Shown here: positions 45,373-54,256 of the stretch, in pieces
How positions within the stretch are numbered: position 1 is the stretch's first letter
Layout: each line of letters starts with the position of its first letter
NCBI RefSeq assembly: GCF_900156875.1
Contig: NZ_LT707409.1
Location: 603,058 to 667,057 of the forward strand
DNA: 64,000 nucleotides
Direction of reading: 5' to 3'
Source: Robertmurraya dakarensis
GTDB lineage: Bacteria; Bacillota; Bacilli; Bacillales; Cytobacillaceae
The notes under the pieces: generated by a model
Seen by the model: the letters and a program-made list of their open reading frames with translations, nothing else
Databases searched by the model: none
Told to the model about the DNA's origin: nothing
Made by a program: the position numbers and the translations under genes

Positions 45373-45707
45373 GTGACCTATTAGTGAAATCCCCAGGAAT
45401 AAAGTAACCGGGTGGCAAAAAATTAACTCGGCGCAACCTTCCTAAAATCGATGCGATGTTTGAATGAGGCGTTGTTAAGGAAGGGGATATCATCATGGCG
45501 AAAGACCGTGAAGATGAAGGAACTCTTCTAAGCAACGGGAATGTGCTTGTAGACGGCAAAGAACTTTCCATGCAGAAATGGTTAAAGGATCTCTATGGAT
45601 GGTCTAGTATTCAAACTTATGTGTTTGCTATACATAAAGAAAGTGGTAAAGCATTATCAGACATCCGCAGAGAGTATTTAGAAAAACAAGCCGGAAATGT
45701 GGAATGA
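45366..45707 (+). pseudogene. Duplicated 3' fragment of the NucS-like gene
   Basis: The last 340 bases match 34670-35009 closely. The stretch from 45481 to 45707 is nearly identical to the end of the gene at 34026. Upstream of that the copy has in-frame stops (YYVTY then TAG) and small changes, so it is not translated as a whole. The terminator-like stem after the parent gene is copied too, ending near 45742. It indicates a partial duplication or recombination between the two sites. Confidence 0.8.
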
Positions 45708-45780
45708 GACAAATAGACCTTGTAAACAGGGTCTATTTTTAAATGGAAGAAACCAAATGTGTCGATGTAATCGGGGAATC

Positions 45781-45834
45781 TGGTGCATGTGCCCCGCTAC
45801 ATTAATGCTTTAGTATATTGGGGGACAGGCACCA
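45781..45834. repeat. REP-like palindrome, copy A
   Basis: TGGTGCATGTGCCCC (45781-45795) and GGGGGACAGGCACCA (45820-45834) form an imperfect inverted repeat around an AT-rich loop (CTACATTAATGCTTTAGTAT). The loop and right arm are identical to the copy at 50755. The element abuts the HIT gene fragment at 45841. Confidence 0.75.
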
Positions 45835-45840
45835 TTTCCC

Positions 45841-46074
45841 ATTGAAACAACTCCTGAAGAGAAGCTAGCCATTCTTGAGTTATTGGATGAGTGTAAGGCA
45901 ATGGTAGATGAAACCTTTTCGCCTGCGGGCTATAACATCGGGGTCAACTGCGGAGAGACTGCGGGTCAAACGATTTTTCATCTGCATGTCCATCTTATAC
46001 CTCGTTATGAAGGGGATATGGAGGATCCTCGGGGAGGGGTTAGAGGGGTTGTGCCTGAGAAGAGATTATTTTGA
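45841..46074 (+). pseudogene. HIT-family protein 3' fragment, copy A
   Basis: An open frame of 77 codons starts without an ATG at IETTPEEKLAILELL and runs through the HIT active-site motif QTIFHLHVHLIPRY to a normal stop. The N-terminal half of a HIT hydrolase (about 60 residues) is missing. The break falls within a few bases of the end of a REP-like element. The same piece occurs at 53717 and, shorter, at 58744. Confidence 0.75.
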
Positions 46075-46296
46075 TTGTATGTTTATTTTAGTTAAAGTCA
46101 TTTTTCTAAGGATAAATAGCTCCATATTACTACGAAAATCTTTTCAATATTCTTTCTAGAAGATATGCTTAAATGAGAGTAGCGGAACCAATAACTATAA
46201 AAATATTATGTAAACATTTAAGTAGAACACAACGATGATCTTCTTCGAGTAAGTGGAGTCATAATAGTGTGTATTTGTAGATAAGAGGTGACCTAA

Positions 46297-46530
46297 ATGA
46301 AACAATTTATAGATGCTTTGAGTTCTAAATTTCCAAGCGAAAAGTATGCATTACATTTTTATTTTTCAAAAAATTGATAAACTGTATCACGCTAATTCGC
46401 CGGATCAGCCGGGTGAATTAAATATAGAACTTTTACATTGGAAGGACGGTAGGGTTCGTCTTGATGTAAATGGGGAGAGCTCGTTGGAAATGAGAAACGA
46501 TCAGAAAAAATGGATATGAACAACTTCGCA
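46297..46530 (+). pseudogene. Small frameshifted gene remnant
   Basis: An ATG at 46297 behind AAGAGGTGACCTA opens a 26-codon frame (FIDALSSKFPSEKYALHF). After its stop a second frame (HANSPDQPGELNIELLHW, then VRLDVNG) continues to 46519. A run of T and A bases at the switch suggests a frameshift. The pieces recall small Bacillus proteins of unknown function. I cannot name a family. Confidence 0.4.
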
Positions 46531-46704
46531 AAAAAATGCTTTATGTTCTGCAACGATTGGTATGAGAAGATTTAGGATAGATATCTTACATATGTGAGTT
46601 TAGGATTAAGTTTACCATAATTATATTACGTTAAATAAAATTCAGGGTTTTAGACTTTTTGTTTACCAAAGAATTAAGTATGTGAATACTAGGAGGGGAT
46701 AGCA

Positions 46705-47715
46705 ATGAATCTATTAACAGAAGATTTAATTGAAGTAATTACAAAGTCGGCAGAGAAAGCACAAAAATCGATTTTCATTGTGTCGCCGTATATAAAAGAA
46801 CAGACAGCACATGAGATTATTAAAGTTATGGGAAATAAGAATCTAGATCTTAAACTTGTTACTCTTCCTCCTGGTGAGGAGTACATTACTGGCGCTACTG
46901 ATCTGGAAGCAATACTAGCACTTCAGGAAAATGGATTCGATATTAAAATGCTTCCTTATTTACATGCGAAAGTCTATATGTTTGATGATAAGACGTTATT
47001 TTTAGGGTCCGCTAATTTTACGAATAAGGGGCTTGGATTAGCAAAAGATTCGAATAAAGAAATTCTTATTGAAAAGAGTGTGACGAAGGAAGAAGTACAC
47101 ACAATCAAGAGTGAGTTTTGGGAATCTGAGGAAGGGAGGTCAATAACTGAATACACCGGTTTGGAAGAACAGATAAGAAACATTCGGGATCAATTCTCAG
47201 AGTTAATTACAGATCTTAATAAAATAAACAGAGCAATAGAGGAAATAAATCAGAGAAGATCACCTCATGAAGAACTACTAAATAGACTCAAAGATAAAGC
47301 CGTAATCAGTAGCTACGAACGATTGAAAAGTGGCTTTTTGAAACATGTTTTTAAGCTTAATGATAAGCAAATCGTTAAGATTACAAGATCAAAGCAGGGG
47401 CAAACGAATCAGGCAAAGGAGTTTGCTGTGTTTAGTTATCAAATCAGTAAGAAGTCAGCAGATCTATTCCGTCAACGAAAGGTAAAAGCTTTGATCTTAA
47501 TATTAGAAGATCCGGATCATTTTGTTTGTCTGCCTACTTCTTTCATAATAGATAAAGTGCTGCGTAAATCATACGAAGGAAAAAGAAAGGACTTCCAGTT
47601 TAAAATCAGAAGAAATAGCGACCAGTTGCTTCTCACCATTAAAGGAAAAGGTCGTTTGCGAGAACACCAAATAAAGCGTTATGAGGGTGTTTTGCATTTT
47701 AAGGTGCTAAAGTAA
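46705..47715 (+). CDS. Phospholipase D-like (HKD) nuclease-domain protein
   Basis: This 336-residue protein starts behind AGGAGGGGATAGCA. Residues 1-125 form a PLD domain with one HKD motif: LHAKVYMFDDKTLFLGSANF (about 86-105), with His87, Lys89 and Asp94/95. Single-motif PLD proteins act as dimers and are often nucleases, as in BfiI. A coiled-coil segment (about 150-190) and a C-terminal basic beta-rich domain (about 220-336) follow. That domain is unknown to me but looks like a DNA-binding unit. A stand-alone defence nuclease is plausible. Confidence 0.7.
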   Translation: MNLLTEDLIEVITKSAEKAQKSIFIVSPYIKEQTAHEIIKVMGNKNLDLKLVTLPPGEEYITGATDLEAILALQENGFDIKMLPYLHAKVYMFDDKTLFLGSANFTNKGLGLAKDSNKEILIEKSVTKEEVHTIKSEFWESEEGRSITEYTGLEEQIRNIRDQFSELITDLNKINRAIEEINQRRSPHEELLNRLKDKAVISSYERLKSGFLKHVFKLNDKQIVKITRSKQGQTNQAKEFAVFSYQISKKSADLFRQRKVKALILILEDPDHFVCLPTSFIIDKVLRKSYEGKRKDFQFKIRRNSDQLLLTIKGKGRLREHQIKRYEGVLHFKVLK

Positions 47716-47790
47716 TAGTGAAATCGATGGTTATAGATATGAAATGGCTTGTTTGTAGTCTTTTATTTTTATAGGTTTGGAGGAAGCATA

Positions 47791-48201
47791 ATGAACACAC
47801 AGGAAGTTGCTTATCGTTTTTGGGAGTTAGTAAAGAGCCAGTTTCCGGATGAAAGAATGAAGGAGCCAACAGAAACCAGACATAACCGATATAGCATTTA
47901 TGTACCTAATAAGAACCGAAATAAAAGGTGGATGCAGGTGGATTGGAATGTCAATGTAGTTAATATTGCAATGGATCACTTTAAGGGCGATATTACGAGA
48001 GATATGGTAGAAGGGTATGGGATCCCTTATGGAGATTTCGATGGCTCCCATACAAGAATTAGAATAAACAATGATGATGCCGTCTTTATCTCGATTTTTT
48101 TGGAAGAACCCGTTGATTTTCATCATCCTGGTTTTATAGAGTTTCTGAAAGTTCACTATAGATCTTATTTGCGCAGAGTGGGAATTCTATTTAGTAACTA
48201 G
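47791..48201 (+). CDS. Hypothetical protein
   Basis: This 136-residue protein starts at ATG 47791, with GGAGGA eight bases upstream. The ATG-like start at 47749 lacks a ribosome binding site. It is rich in aromatic and charged residues (VDWNVNVVNIAMDHF, RRVGILFSN) and has no membrane segment. I do not recognise a family. It shares direction and close spacing with the gene at 48250. Confidence 0.6.
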   Translation: MNTQEVAYRFWELVKSQFPDERMKEPTETRHNRYSIYVPNKNRNKRWMQVDWNVNVVNIAMDHFKGDITRDMVEGYGIPYGDFDGSHTRIRINNDDAVFISIFLEEPVDFHHPGFIEFLKVHYRSYLRRVGILFSN

Positions 48202-48249
48202 TTTCTAAGAGTCTTACATAACATGAATTTCTGAAAGGAGAACGTTGAG

Positions 48250-48630
48250 GTGGAACAAAAAATTAAAAAACTGCAAAGTTATATATGGAAAGAAATCCAA
48301 TCTACTTTATATGTGGGTCAACAGATTCAAATTTTTAAAAATGAAAATTTGTTTGAGATTATTAGTATTGACGATCATGCTATACAAGTAAAGGTTCTCT
48401 CCACTGGTAATACCCCAAAAATTACGAAGAGAACATTTGATAATATCGTAAAAAAGATGGTTGAACATGATCAAGTAAATCAAGGAAAAGCAGGTGCACA
48501 ACCAAGAATAACGTTAGCCATTCTGAAGCTGCTGCCGTTTTTTACTCAGGAGGAACGAATGGTAAATGGTGAAAATAAGCAATGCCTCGTTTGGGAAGCT
48601 GACTTCAAAGAGAGATTATTAGAATTGTAG
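48250..48630 (+). CDS. Hypothetical protein with C-terminal helical motif
   Basis: This 126-residue protein starts at GTG behind GAAAGGAGAACG. It has a small beta-rich central part (QIFKNENLFEIISIDDHAIQV) and a C-terminal segment (KAGAQPRITLAILKLLPFF). No known family is evident. A terminator follows directly. Confidence 0.6.
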   Translation: MEQKIKKLQSYIWKEIQSTLYVGQQIQIFKNENLFEIISIDDHAIQVKVLSTGNTPKITKRTFDNIVKKMVEHDQVNQGKAGAQPRITLAILKLLPFFTQEERMVNGENKQCLVWEADFKERLLEL

Positions 48631-48660
48631 CAGGGAGGCGGTCGCTATCCTGCTTTTTTA
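48630..48660 (+). terminator. Terminator after the hypothetical gene at 48250
   Basis: GCAGG (48630-48634) and CCTGC (48649-48653) form a short stem, followed by TTTTTTA. It overlaps the stop codon. Confidence 0.7.
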
Positions 48661-48749
48661 CTATCTTGATCACTTTTATGATGACTTAAATGGTGATTTA
48701 AGTGTTAAAATAAGGTAAATGTATGTTTTGAACAAAGGGGATAGCGACG

Positions 48750-48827
48750 TGAAGGAAATTCGTCAGTGGATACTAGCGTTTCGTGATCAACAGGTTTGGA
48801 AAAAGTTTAAGGTTGGGGACCAGTTAT
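48750..48827 (+). pseudogene. Truncated MazG-like pyrophosphohydrolase start
   Basis: A GTG behind AAAGGGGATAGCGAC opens a 25-codon frame (KEIRQWILAFRDQQVWKKF) that stops at 48827, overlapping the ATG of the DUF2075 gene. The sequence resembles the N-terminus of MazG-like nucleotide pyrophosphohydrolases, which often precede DUF2075 genes in Bacillus. The rest is absent, so a deletion has probably fused the promoter and N-terminus to the next gene. It may now act as a leader peptide. Confidence 0.4.
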
Positions 48828-50673
48828 GATTATCTATAATGAAACTTCATCAGCATTTTTAGAGCATGTCTACGAAAAGAAAATCGGCTATGTGCTCAAG
48901 GAAAAAGTACATAAAAAAATGAATAAGCTGGTTTCAGCCAGCGAATTAAGGTCTTGGGAAAATTCTTTGCCTCAAATGGCAAGAGTTCTGCGTGATGCCA
49001 ATTTGAAAAAGGACACCCATGTCTTACTTGAATATAAGCTGCCTTCCTCAGAGAAAAGGATTGACTTCATTGTGACAGGTCAGGATGATAAAGGGAAAAA
49101 GAACGCCGTCATTATTGAACTGAAGCAATGGCAGAAATCTAAGGTTGCGGACGGGGATGGCATTGTTCGCACCTTTTTAGGAGGACGTGAAAGGGAGACG
49201 GTTCATCCTGCCTATCAAGCGACTTCCTACAAGCGATATTTATTAAACTTTAATGAGTCGCTTTATAATGATCCATCGATTCAGCTTCATTCATGCGCCT
49301 ATCTGCATAATTACATACGAGCTAAAAATGGTGAACCATTGCTAGATGAGCGATATCGAGAATATTTATTGGAATCTCCAATCTTTTTCCAATTTAGTGA
49401 TCGGGAACTCGCTCATAGAATTCGAATGATGGTTGCCAGAGGGAACGGAAAAGAGATTGCGGAGACAATTGAAAAAGGAAAGATTCGCCCTTCGAAGAAG
49501 TTAGTAGAGACGGTTGGATCTCTCATAGAAGGTAATGAGGAATTTGTCCTGTTAGATGAACAAAAGGTAGCCTATGAAAAAGTGGTCAGTATCTACAATA
49601 AAACGAAAACACAAACAGATCAAAAGCATGTGATCTTGATTAAAGGCGGACCGGGCACAGGAAAATCAGTGATTGGTCTGAATCTCATGAGCTACATGCT
49701 TAAATCGAGAGCCTATGTAGAATATATTACACCGAATCAGGCTTTTAGAGAGGTTTTACGGAAAAAGCTGATTGGTTCTTCTGGCCATGTGGAGGTCAGA
49801 GATTTGTTTAAGGGGTCTGCTTCCTATGTAGAGGCACCTGAAAACTACTTTGATGTGTTAATTTGTGATGAAGCCCACCGGCTAAAAGAGCATGGACATA
49901 TGAAAAAGAAAATCCCTGGTGAGAATCAGGCTACGCAAATTATCAGATCCTCACGTGTCAGTGTGTTTTTCATTGACGACTTTCAGAAAATCTCTAAAAA
50001 GGATATTGGCAGTATAGAATTACTGCAACAGGAAGCTGAAAAGCTTGGGGCAAATATACACGTCCTCGAGCTGGATTCTCAGTTTCGCTGCTCTGGATCT
50101 GGTAACTATATTGAATGGCTGGAAAGTATCTTTAACGAAAGCGATGAGGAAGTACCGCTGCAAGGTGATTTTGAGTTTAAAGTTTTGTCAAATCCTCATG
50201 AATTGAAGGAAAAGATTGTAGATCAGAGAGGTGGAAGGCTCTTAGCTGGCTATGCATGGGACTGGACCAAGAATGTGAAAAGTGGGCAATTGGCTGATGA
50301 TGTGGTTATCGAGGAGCATGATTTTGCATTGCCGTGGAATGACCCAAATCGGATTGACTGGGCAATCCACCCAGAATGCGCCAATCAAATCGGCTGCATC
50401 CACACTGTTCAAGGGTTGGAAATGGATTATGTTGGCGTAATCATAGGGAAAGATCTAGGTTATGATGAAGAAACCGATTCGCTGGTTGTGCGAAGAGAAG
50501 AGTTCAAAGATAAAGGTGCTAGACCAGCAAAACCTAAGAAAGGCCAGCCTGACCCGCTCGTTGATCTTGTGAAGAATACCTATAAAACGCTCATGACAAG
50601 AGGCATGAAAGGGTGTTATGTGTATTGTTGTGATGTAGGGCTGGAGAGGTTTTTACGGAGAAAAAGTGAGTAA
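48826..50673 (+). CDS. DUF2075 nuclease-helicase
   Basis: This 615-residue protein joins two parts. The N-terminal part is a PD-(D/E)XK domain (EKRIDFIVTG near 77-86, then AVIIELKQW near 96-104). The C-terminal part is a superfamily 1 DUF2075 helicase core with ILIKGGPGTGKSVIGL (about 271-286), LICDEAHRLKEHG (about 345-357), FFIDDFQKIS (about 383-392) and HTVQGLEMDYVGVI (about 527-540). Such fusions are thought to act on nucleic acids in defence or repair. The ATG start overlaps the stop of the truncated MazG-like frame. Confidence 0.82.
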   Translation: MIIYNETSSAFLEHVYEKKIGYVLKEKVHKKMNKLVSASELRSWENSLPQMARVLRDANLKKDTHVLLEYKLPSSEKRIDFIVTGQDDKGKKNAVIIELKQWQKSKVADGDGIVRTFLGGRERETVHPAYQATSYKRYLLNFNESLYNDPSIQLHSCAYLHNYIRAKNGEPLLDERYREYLLESPIFFQFSDRELAHRIRMMVARGNGKEIAETIEKGKIRPSKKLVETVGSLIEGNEEFVLLDEQKVAYEKVVSIYNKTKTQTDQKHVILIKGGPGTGKSVIGLNLMSYMLKSRAYVEYITPNQAFREVLRKKLIGSSGHVEVRDLFKGSASYVEAPENYFDVLICDEAHRLKEHGHMKKKIPGENQATQIIRSSRVSVFFIDDFQKISKKDIGSIELLQQEAEKLGANIHVLELDSQFRCSGSGNYIEWLESIFNESDEEVPLQGDFEFKVLSNPHELKEKIVDQRGGRLLAGYAWDWTKNVKSGQLADDVVIEEHDFALPWNDPNRIDWAIHPECANQIGCIHTVQGLEMDYVGVIIGKDLGYDEETDSLVVRREEFKDKGARPAKPKKGQPDPLVDLVKNTYKTLMTRGMKGCYVYCCDVGLERFLRRKSE

Positions 50674-50710
50674 AGATAACTAAATCTTATTGATTCTGGT
50701 ACTGAATTTC

Positions 50711-50808
50711 AGGGTCTGTCCCCACCGAGCTAATAAATTAGCACCTTAAGAATCTGATGCCTGTCCCCCGCTACATTAATGCTTTAGTATATTGGGGGAC
50801 AGGCACCA
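50711..50808. repeat. REP-like palindrome cluster, copy B
   Basis: GGGTCTGTCCCC (50712-50723) is a half-copy of the arm seen at 52525. It is followed by a full element: TGATGCCTGTCCCCC (50755-50769) and GGGGGACAGGCACCA (50794-50808) around the same AT-rich loop as copy A. The site separates the convergent DUF2075 and LysR genes and can act as a bidirectional terminator. Confidence 0.75.
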
Positions 50809-50882
50809 TTTTTTATTTTTTTAATGAATAAACAATTGATAACTTGTTGTGGTGTAAAAATATTGGTGTTGTAGTATTTCGC

Positions 50883-51779
50883 TTAAGAAAGAATTGGAAT
50901 AACAGAGTCTCTTACTAATTTAATAAACGTATGAACTACTGGTGATCGATTTTCACTTATCCATGCTATAGCAGTTACAGTATTAAATTTACAATCTTTT
51001 ATATTACGATATACAACATCGTTTTGTAATAGTAATTGCATTGAAGATGGTACTAATGCTATACCAATCCCTGCAGCAACTAAAGAAAGAACAGTGAACA
51101 TTTCTTCTGTTTCTTGTTTAATTATTGGACTAAACCCTTCTTGATAGCAACTATTAATCACCATATCGTAATGATTTTGATTTGCTTTCCTTCCCGTAAT
51201 AATAAATGGCTCATTAGCTAAACGTATAAGTTCAATTGGGGATGTTTCAGTAGCTAGAGGATGTTCTTTCGGTAAAGCTATTACAAAAGGCTCTTTTCTA
51301 ATTACTTCAAAATTAATTTCCTCGCTGTCAGTGGGTTCGCTAAGTATTGCAATCTGGATGGTTTCTTCTTTTAAAGCTTTGAGTTGTTCTGCGGAAGTTA
51401 ATTGTTTTAATTCCACATGAACCTCAGGATATTTATGTCTGTAATGTTTAATAATTGTCGGAAGAATACCATAAGCTACTGTAGCAATAAAACCAACTGC
51501 TATTTCTCCAACTTCTCCACGGTTTAACCTTCTTACAGTTTCAATAGCTTCATCGAGATTCTCTAAAATTTGATTAACTTTTTCTAAAAAGACTTTTCCT
51601 TCCTCCGATAACTCCACATTTCTTTTTGTCCGATGAAAGAGTAATACCCCCATTTCTTCTTCTAGTTGGCGAATTTGAAGGCTTAATGGCGGTTGTGCCA
51701 TTTTTAATCGCCTTGCTGCTCTTCCAAAATGCAATTCTTCAGCTACTGTTTTAAAATACTTTAAATGACGTAATTCCAC
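50883..51779 (-). CDS. LysR-family regulator, divergent from the cupin gene
   Basis: This is a 298-residue LysR protein. The winged helix-turn-helix covers residues 1-60 (FGRAARRLKMAQPPLSLQIRQLEEEMG). The effector domain follows, with ELKQLTSAEQLKALKE and VLSLVAAGIGIALVPSSMQ. It faces away from the cupin gene across an AT-rich 133-base gap, the usual layout for a LysR protein that controls its divergent neighbour. Confidence 0.9.
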   Translation of the reverse strand: MELRHLKYFKTVAEELHFGRAARRLKMAQPPLSLQIRQLEEEMGVLLFHRTKRNVELSEEGKVFLEKVNQILENLDEAIETVRRLNRGEVGEIAVGFIATVAYGILPTIIKHYRHKYPEVHVELKQLTSAEQLKALKEETIQIAILSEPTDSEEINFEVIRKEPFVIALPKEHPLATETSPIELIRLANEPFIITGRKANQNHYDMVINSCYQEGFSPIIKQETEEMFTVLSLVAAGIGIALVPSSMQLLLQNDVVYRNIKDCKFNTVTAIAWISENRSPVVHTFIKLVRDSVIPILS

Positions 51780-51912
51780 TTTGAATTCTCCTAAATTAAT
51801 ACTTTATATATATTAATTATTATATAAAAATATATTGGATATATATAATATAATGTAATAATATAAAATTATGAAAATTCACAATATATATTTTAATCAG
51901 GGGGGAAATAAA

Positions 51913-52404
51913 ATGAAAAATTTAGATTTGAATGAATTCACTGAGAAATTTAACTTATCGGACCAAGCAATCGATGTTAATGAAATTCCTTGGGTTCCTA
52001 CTTTTGAAGGATCTAATGATGTTTTTTTTAAACCCGTTAGATTTGATTTAACAACAGGTAACTGGATTCACATTACTAAATTTAAAGCAGGAAAAGGAAA
52101 TGCACGCCATAGACATACTGGAGGAACTGTTTTAGCCTATACTCTTCAAGGTACGTGGAGATATCTTGAAAGAGAATGGATAGCCAAGCCGGGGACTTTT
52201 GTTTATGAGCCACCTGGAGATATCCATACTCTAGTAGTAGTTGGGGAAGAAGATAACATTACACTTTTTAGTTTAAGTGGTGTAATTGAGTATTTTGATG
52301 AGGATGGAAATGTTACATTACAAGATGATATTTTCTATAGAATGAAAAGATACCATGATTATTGTGAGCAGAATAACATCCCAATTAAAAATCTAACTTT
52401 TTGA
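51913..52404 (+). CDS. Cupin protein of the 2,4'-dihydroxyacetophenone dioxygenase family
   Basis: This 163-residue single-domain cupin starts at ATG 51913 behind AGGGGGGAAATAAA; the ATG at 51871 lacks a site. The metal-binding motif is ARHRHTGGTVLAYTLQG (about 62-78), with the second histidine block GDIHTLVV near 102. The sequence around WRYLEREWIAKPGTFVYEPP fits the dioxygenase-like cupin family. Substrate and activity are unproven. It is probably regulated by the divergent LysR protein. Confidence 0.75.
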   Translation: MKNLDLNEFTEKFNLSDQAIDVNEIPWVPTFEGSNDVFFKPVRFDLTTGNWIHITKFKAGKGNARHRHTGGTVLAYTLQGTWRYLEREWIAKPGTFVYEPPGDIHTLVVVGEEDNITLFSLSGVIEYFDEDGNVTLQDDIFYRMKRYHDYCEQNNIPIKNLTF

Positions 52405-52406
52405 TA

Positions 52407-52432
52407 AAAGGGCCTTTTAGGTCCTTTTTATT
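52407..52432 (+). terminator. Terminator after the cupin gene
   Basis: AAAGGGCC (52407-52414) pairs with GGTCCTTT (52420-52427), with one G-U pair, then TTTA. Confidence 0.7.
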
Positions 52433-52524
52433 AAAGATAGTGACAGTGCCTGCAAATATTATTCAAAAAGATATACTTTGGATAATACTCATATAGTTAT
52501 GTACGTTAATTATCTCTAGAAATT

Positions 52525-52577
52525 CAGGGTCTGTCCCCCACCGCGTTAATACTTTAGCACCTTGGGGGACAGACCCC
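52525..52577. repeat. REP-like palindrome, copy C
   Basis: CAGGGTCTGTCCCCCA (52525-52540) and TTGGGGGACAGACCCC (52562-52577) form a long inverted repeat around CCGCGTTAATACTTTAGCACC. It is a variant of copies A and B with GACC in place of GCACC in the arms. Confidence 0.75.
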
Positions 52578-52717
52578 TCGTTTTCCTCGTTTTCTTCTTT
52601 TGTTAGAATATTAAACTGTCTTATTTTCTTGTGAAAATATTTGGTAATTATCATTGTTTTCGGAATTTTCTTACGATATAATCATTTTGAACTATACAAA
52701 ATTAGGAGGAAAGATAG

Positions 52718-53248
52718 ATGACAAACAGCCATTTCGCAACAATACCTGGAATTGTTAATTTTGAAGTCACAAGTGTAGATGTCAAACATGAAGAGGCTTT
52801 TTCCACGCCTCAATTATCAAGTATTTTTGGAGTTGAAGGTGGAGAAGACAAATCGCCTCAGTTATCGTGGTCGGGTGCCCCGGAAGGAACCAAAAGCTTT
52901 GCCGTTACAATTTATGACCAAGATGCACCAACAGGTTCTGGTTTTTGGCATTGGGCAGTGGCAAACATACCTGCCTCTGTAACTGAGTTACCTTCTGGTT
53001 CTGGAGACGCTGAAGGAACAGGATTGCCAAAAGGTGCTTATCAGTTAGCAAATGATGCGGGTCTTAAAAGTTTTTTGGGTGCAGCGCCGCCACCTGGACA
53101 CGGGGTTCATCGTTATTATATTGTAGTACATGCATTAGATGTTGAAGACATCGGTGTACCTGATAGTGCCACTCCAGCGCTACTCGGCTTCAATATGTTA
53201 GGTCATACACTTGGTCGTGCGGTTTTACTTGCAACTTATGAAAGATAA
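52718..53248 (+). CDS. YbhB/YbcL-type phosphatidylethanolamine-binding-like protein
   Basis: This 176-residue protein starts behind TAGGAGGAAAGATAG. Family motifs are SPQLSWSGAPEGTKSFAVTI (about 47-66), YDQDAPTGSGFWHWAVANIP (about 67-86) and PGHGVHRYYIVVHALD (about 126-141). These line the small anion-binding pocket of the PEBP fold. The cellular role in bacteria is unsettled. Length and motifs are normal. Confidence 0.9.
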   Translation: MTNSHFATIPGIVNFEVTSVDVKHEEAFSTPQLSSIFGVEGGEDKSPQLSWSGAPEGTKSFAVTIYDQDAPTGSGFWHWAVANIPASVTELPSGSGDAEGTGLPKGAYQLANDAGLKSFLGAAPPPGHGVHRYYIVVHALDVEDIGVPDSATPALLGFNMLGHTLGRAVLLATYER

Positions 53249-53311
53249 AAAGAAAGTAGAAGTATGCATGTTCACGCATTTCAATTTTTTTGCGAAGAAA
53301 AGGTTAAAATA

Positions 53312-53366
53312 GCATATCATTTAAAAGACCAATTCGCATAGTGATTTGGTCTTTTAAATGATATGC
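53312..53366. repeat. Perfect 21-bp inverted repeat
   Basis: The arms at 53312-53332 and 53346-53366 are exact reverse complements of 21 bases, with a 13-base loop. Neither side has a clean T-run, although the arms contain TTTAAAAGACC. It lies 60 bases after the YbhB-like gene. It may be a terminator for that gene, a small structured RNA or a miniature mobile element. Confidence 0.8.
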
Positions 53367-53716
53367 ACACACAATTTATAAAATAAGAGACTAGAACTTA
53401 CTAGAGTCTTTGTCTCATTTCAAAGATTTGACATATACCGCACATTATAAACAAAGGAAATAAAAACCTTGAGCCGAATTAACACATTGAAACAATTTAT
53501 TTTATTAATTTCAAAGTTTGATGTTTAAATAGTGTGACTATAATAGTCATACAGGATAAGTAACTCTAACTAAAGGGAAAATTACAATTTTAGGTTTTAA
53601 AATAGACTCTGACGCATTACAGTAATCTCAGTAATCAAGTAATTAGCAATTGCTCAATTTCATGAAGCTTCTACTTGGAAGGCAATATAATCTTCTAAAT
53701 ATGATAGAAGTTTTAG
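53367..53716. other. Gene-free stretch
   Basis: I see no gene here. The sequence is AT-rich with repeated stop codons in all frames and no clear promoter. Confidence 0.5.
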
Positions 53717-53962
53717 ATGATTAATTATTTTGAAACAACTCCTGAAGAGAAGATAGCCATTCTTGAGTTATTGGATGAGTGTAAGGCAATGGTAGATGAA
53801 ACCTTTTCGCCAGCGGGCTATAACATCGGGATCAACTGCGGAGAGACAGCTGGTCAAACGATTTTTCACCTGCATGTTCATCTTATTCCTCGGTATGAAG
53901 GAGATATGGAGGATCCTCGGGGAGGAGTTAGAGGGGTTGTACCTGAGAAAAGGATATATTAA
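53717..53962 (+). pseudogene. HIT-family protein 3' fragment, copy B
   Basis: This is an 81-codon frame from an ATG (INYFETTPEEKIAILELL). It is nearly identical to copy A at 45841, including QTIFHLHVHLIPRYEGD and the C-terminal RGVVPEKR. The N-terminal half of the HIT fold is absent. The ATG has no good ribosome binding site, so it is probably not translated. Confidence 0.72.
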
Positions 53963-54256
53963 TAGATATATACCATCTACTAAGATACATGACATCTTAA
54001 AGATACAAGTAATTTTAGGGCGATTAAAATATACTTCAGGAATACAAGTATTATCCGTTTTAGCTTGGGATTATGGTAGGGAAAATCAACCAAAGATTCC
54101 AAATTGATTCGAGGTTTTGCAAAGGTTTTTAATCACCGTTTTCAAAGGCATGTACAAGCAGAAATCTCCACATGTATGTTTTCCCACGCCCTTAAATCTT
54201 CCCTGCAATGGTTCCTTTTATGTTAGAATATGTGGGTATGTTTTTAAGGAGAGGAG

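Noticed and set aside
45841..46074. Functional small HIT protein
   Set aside because: It lacks the N-terminal half of the fold and a start codon; the open frame begins at a breakpoint.
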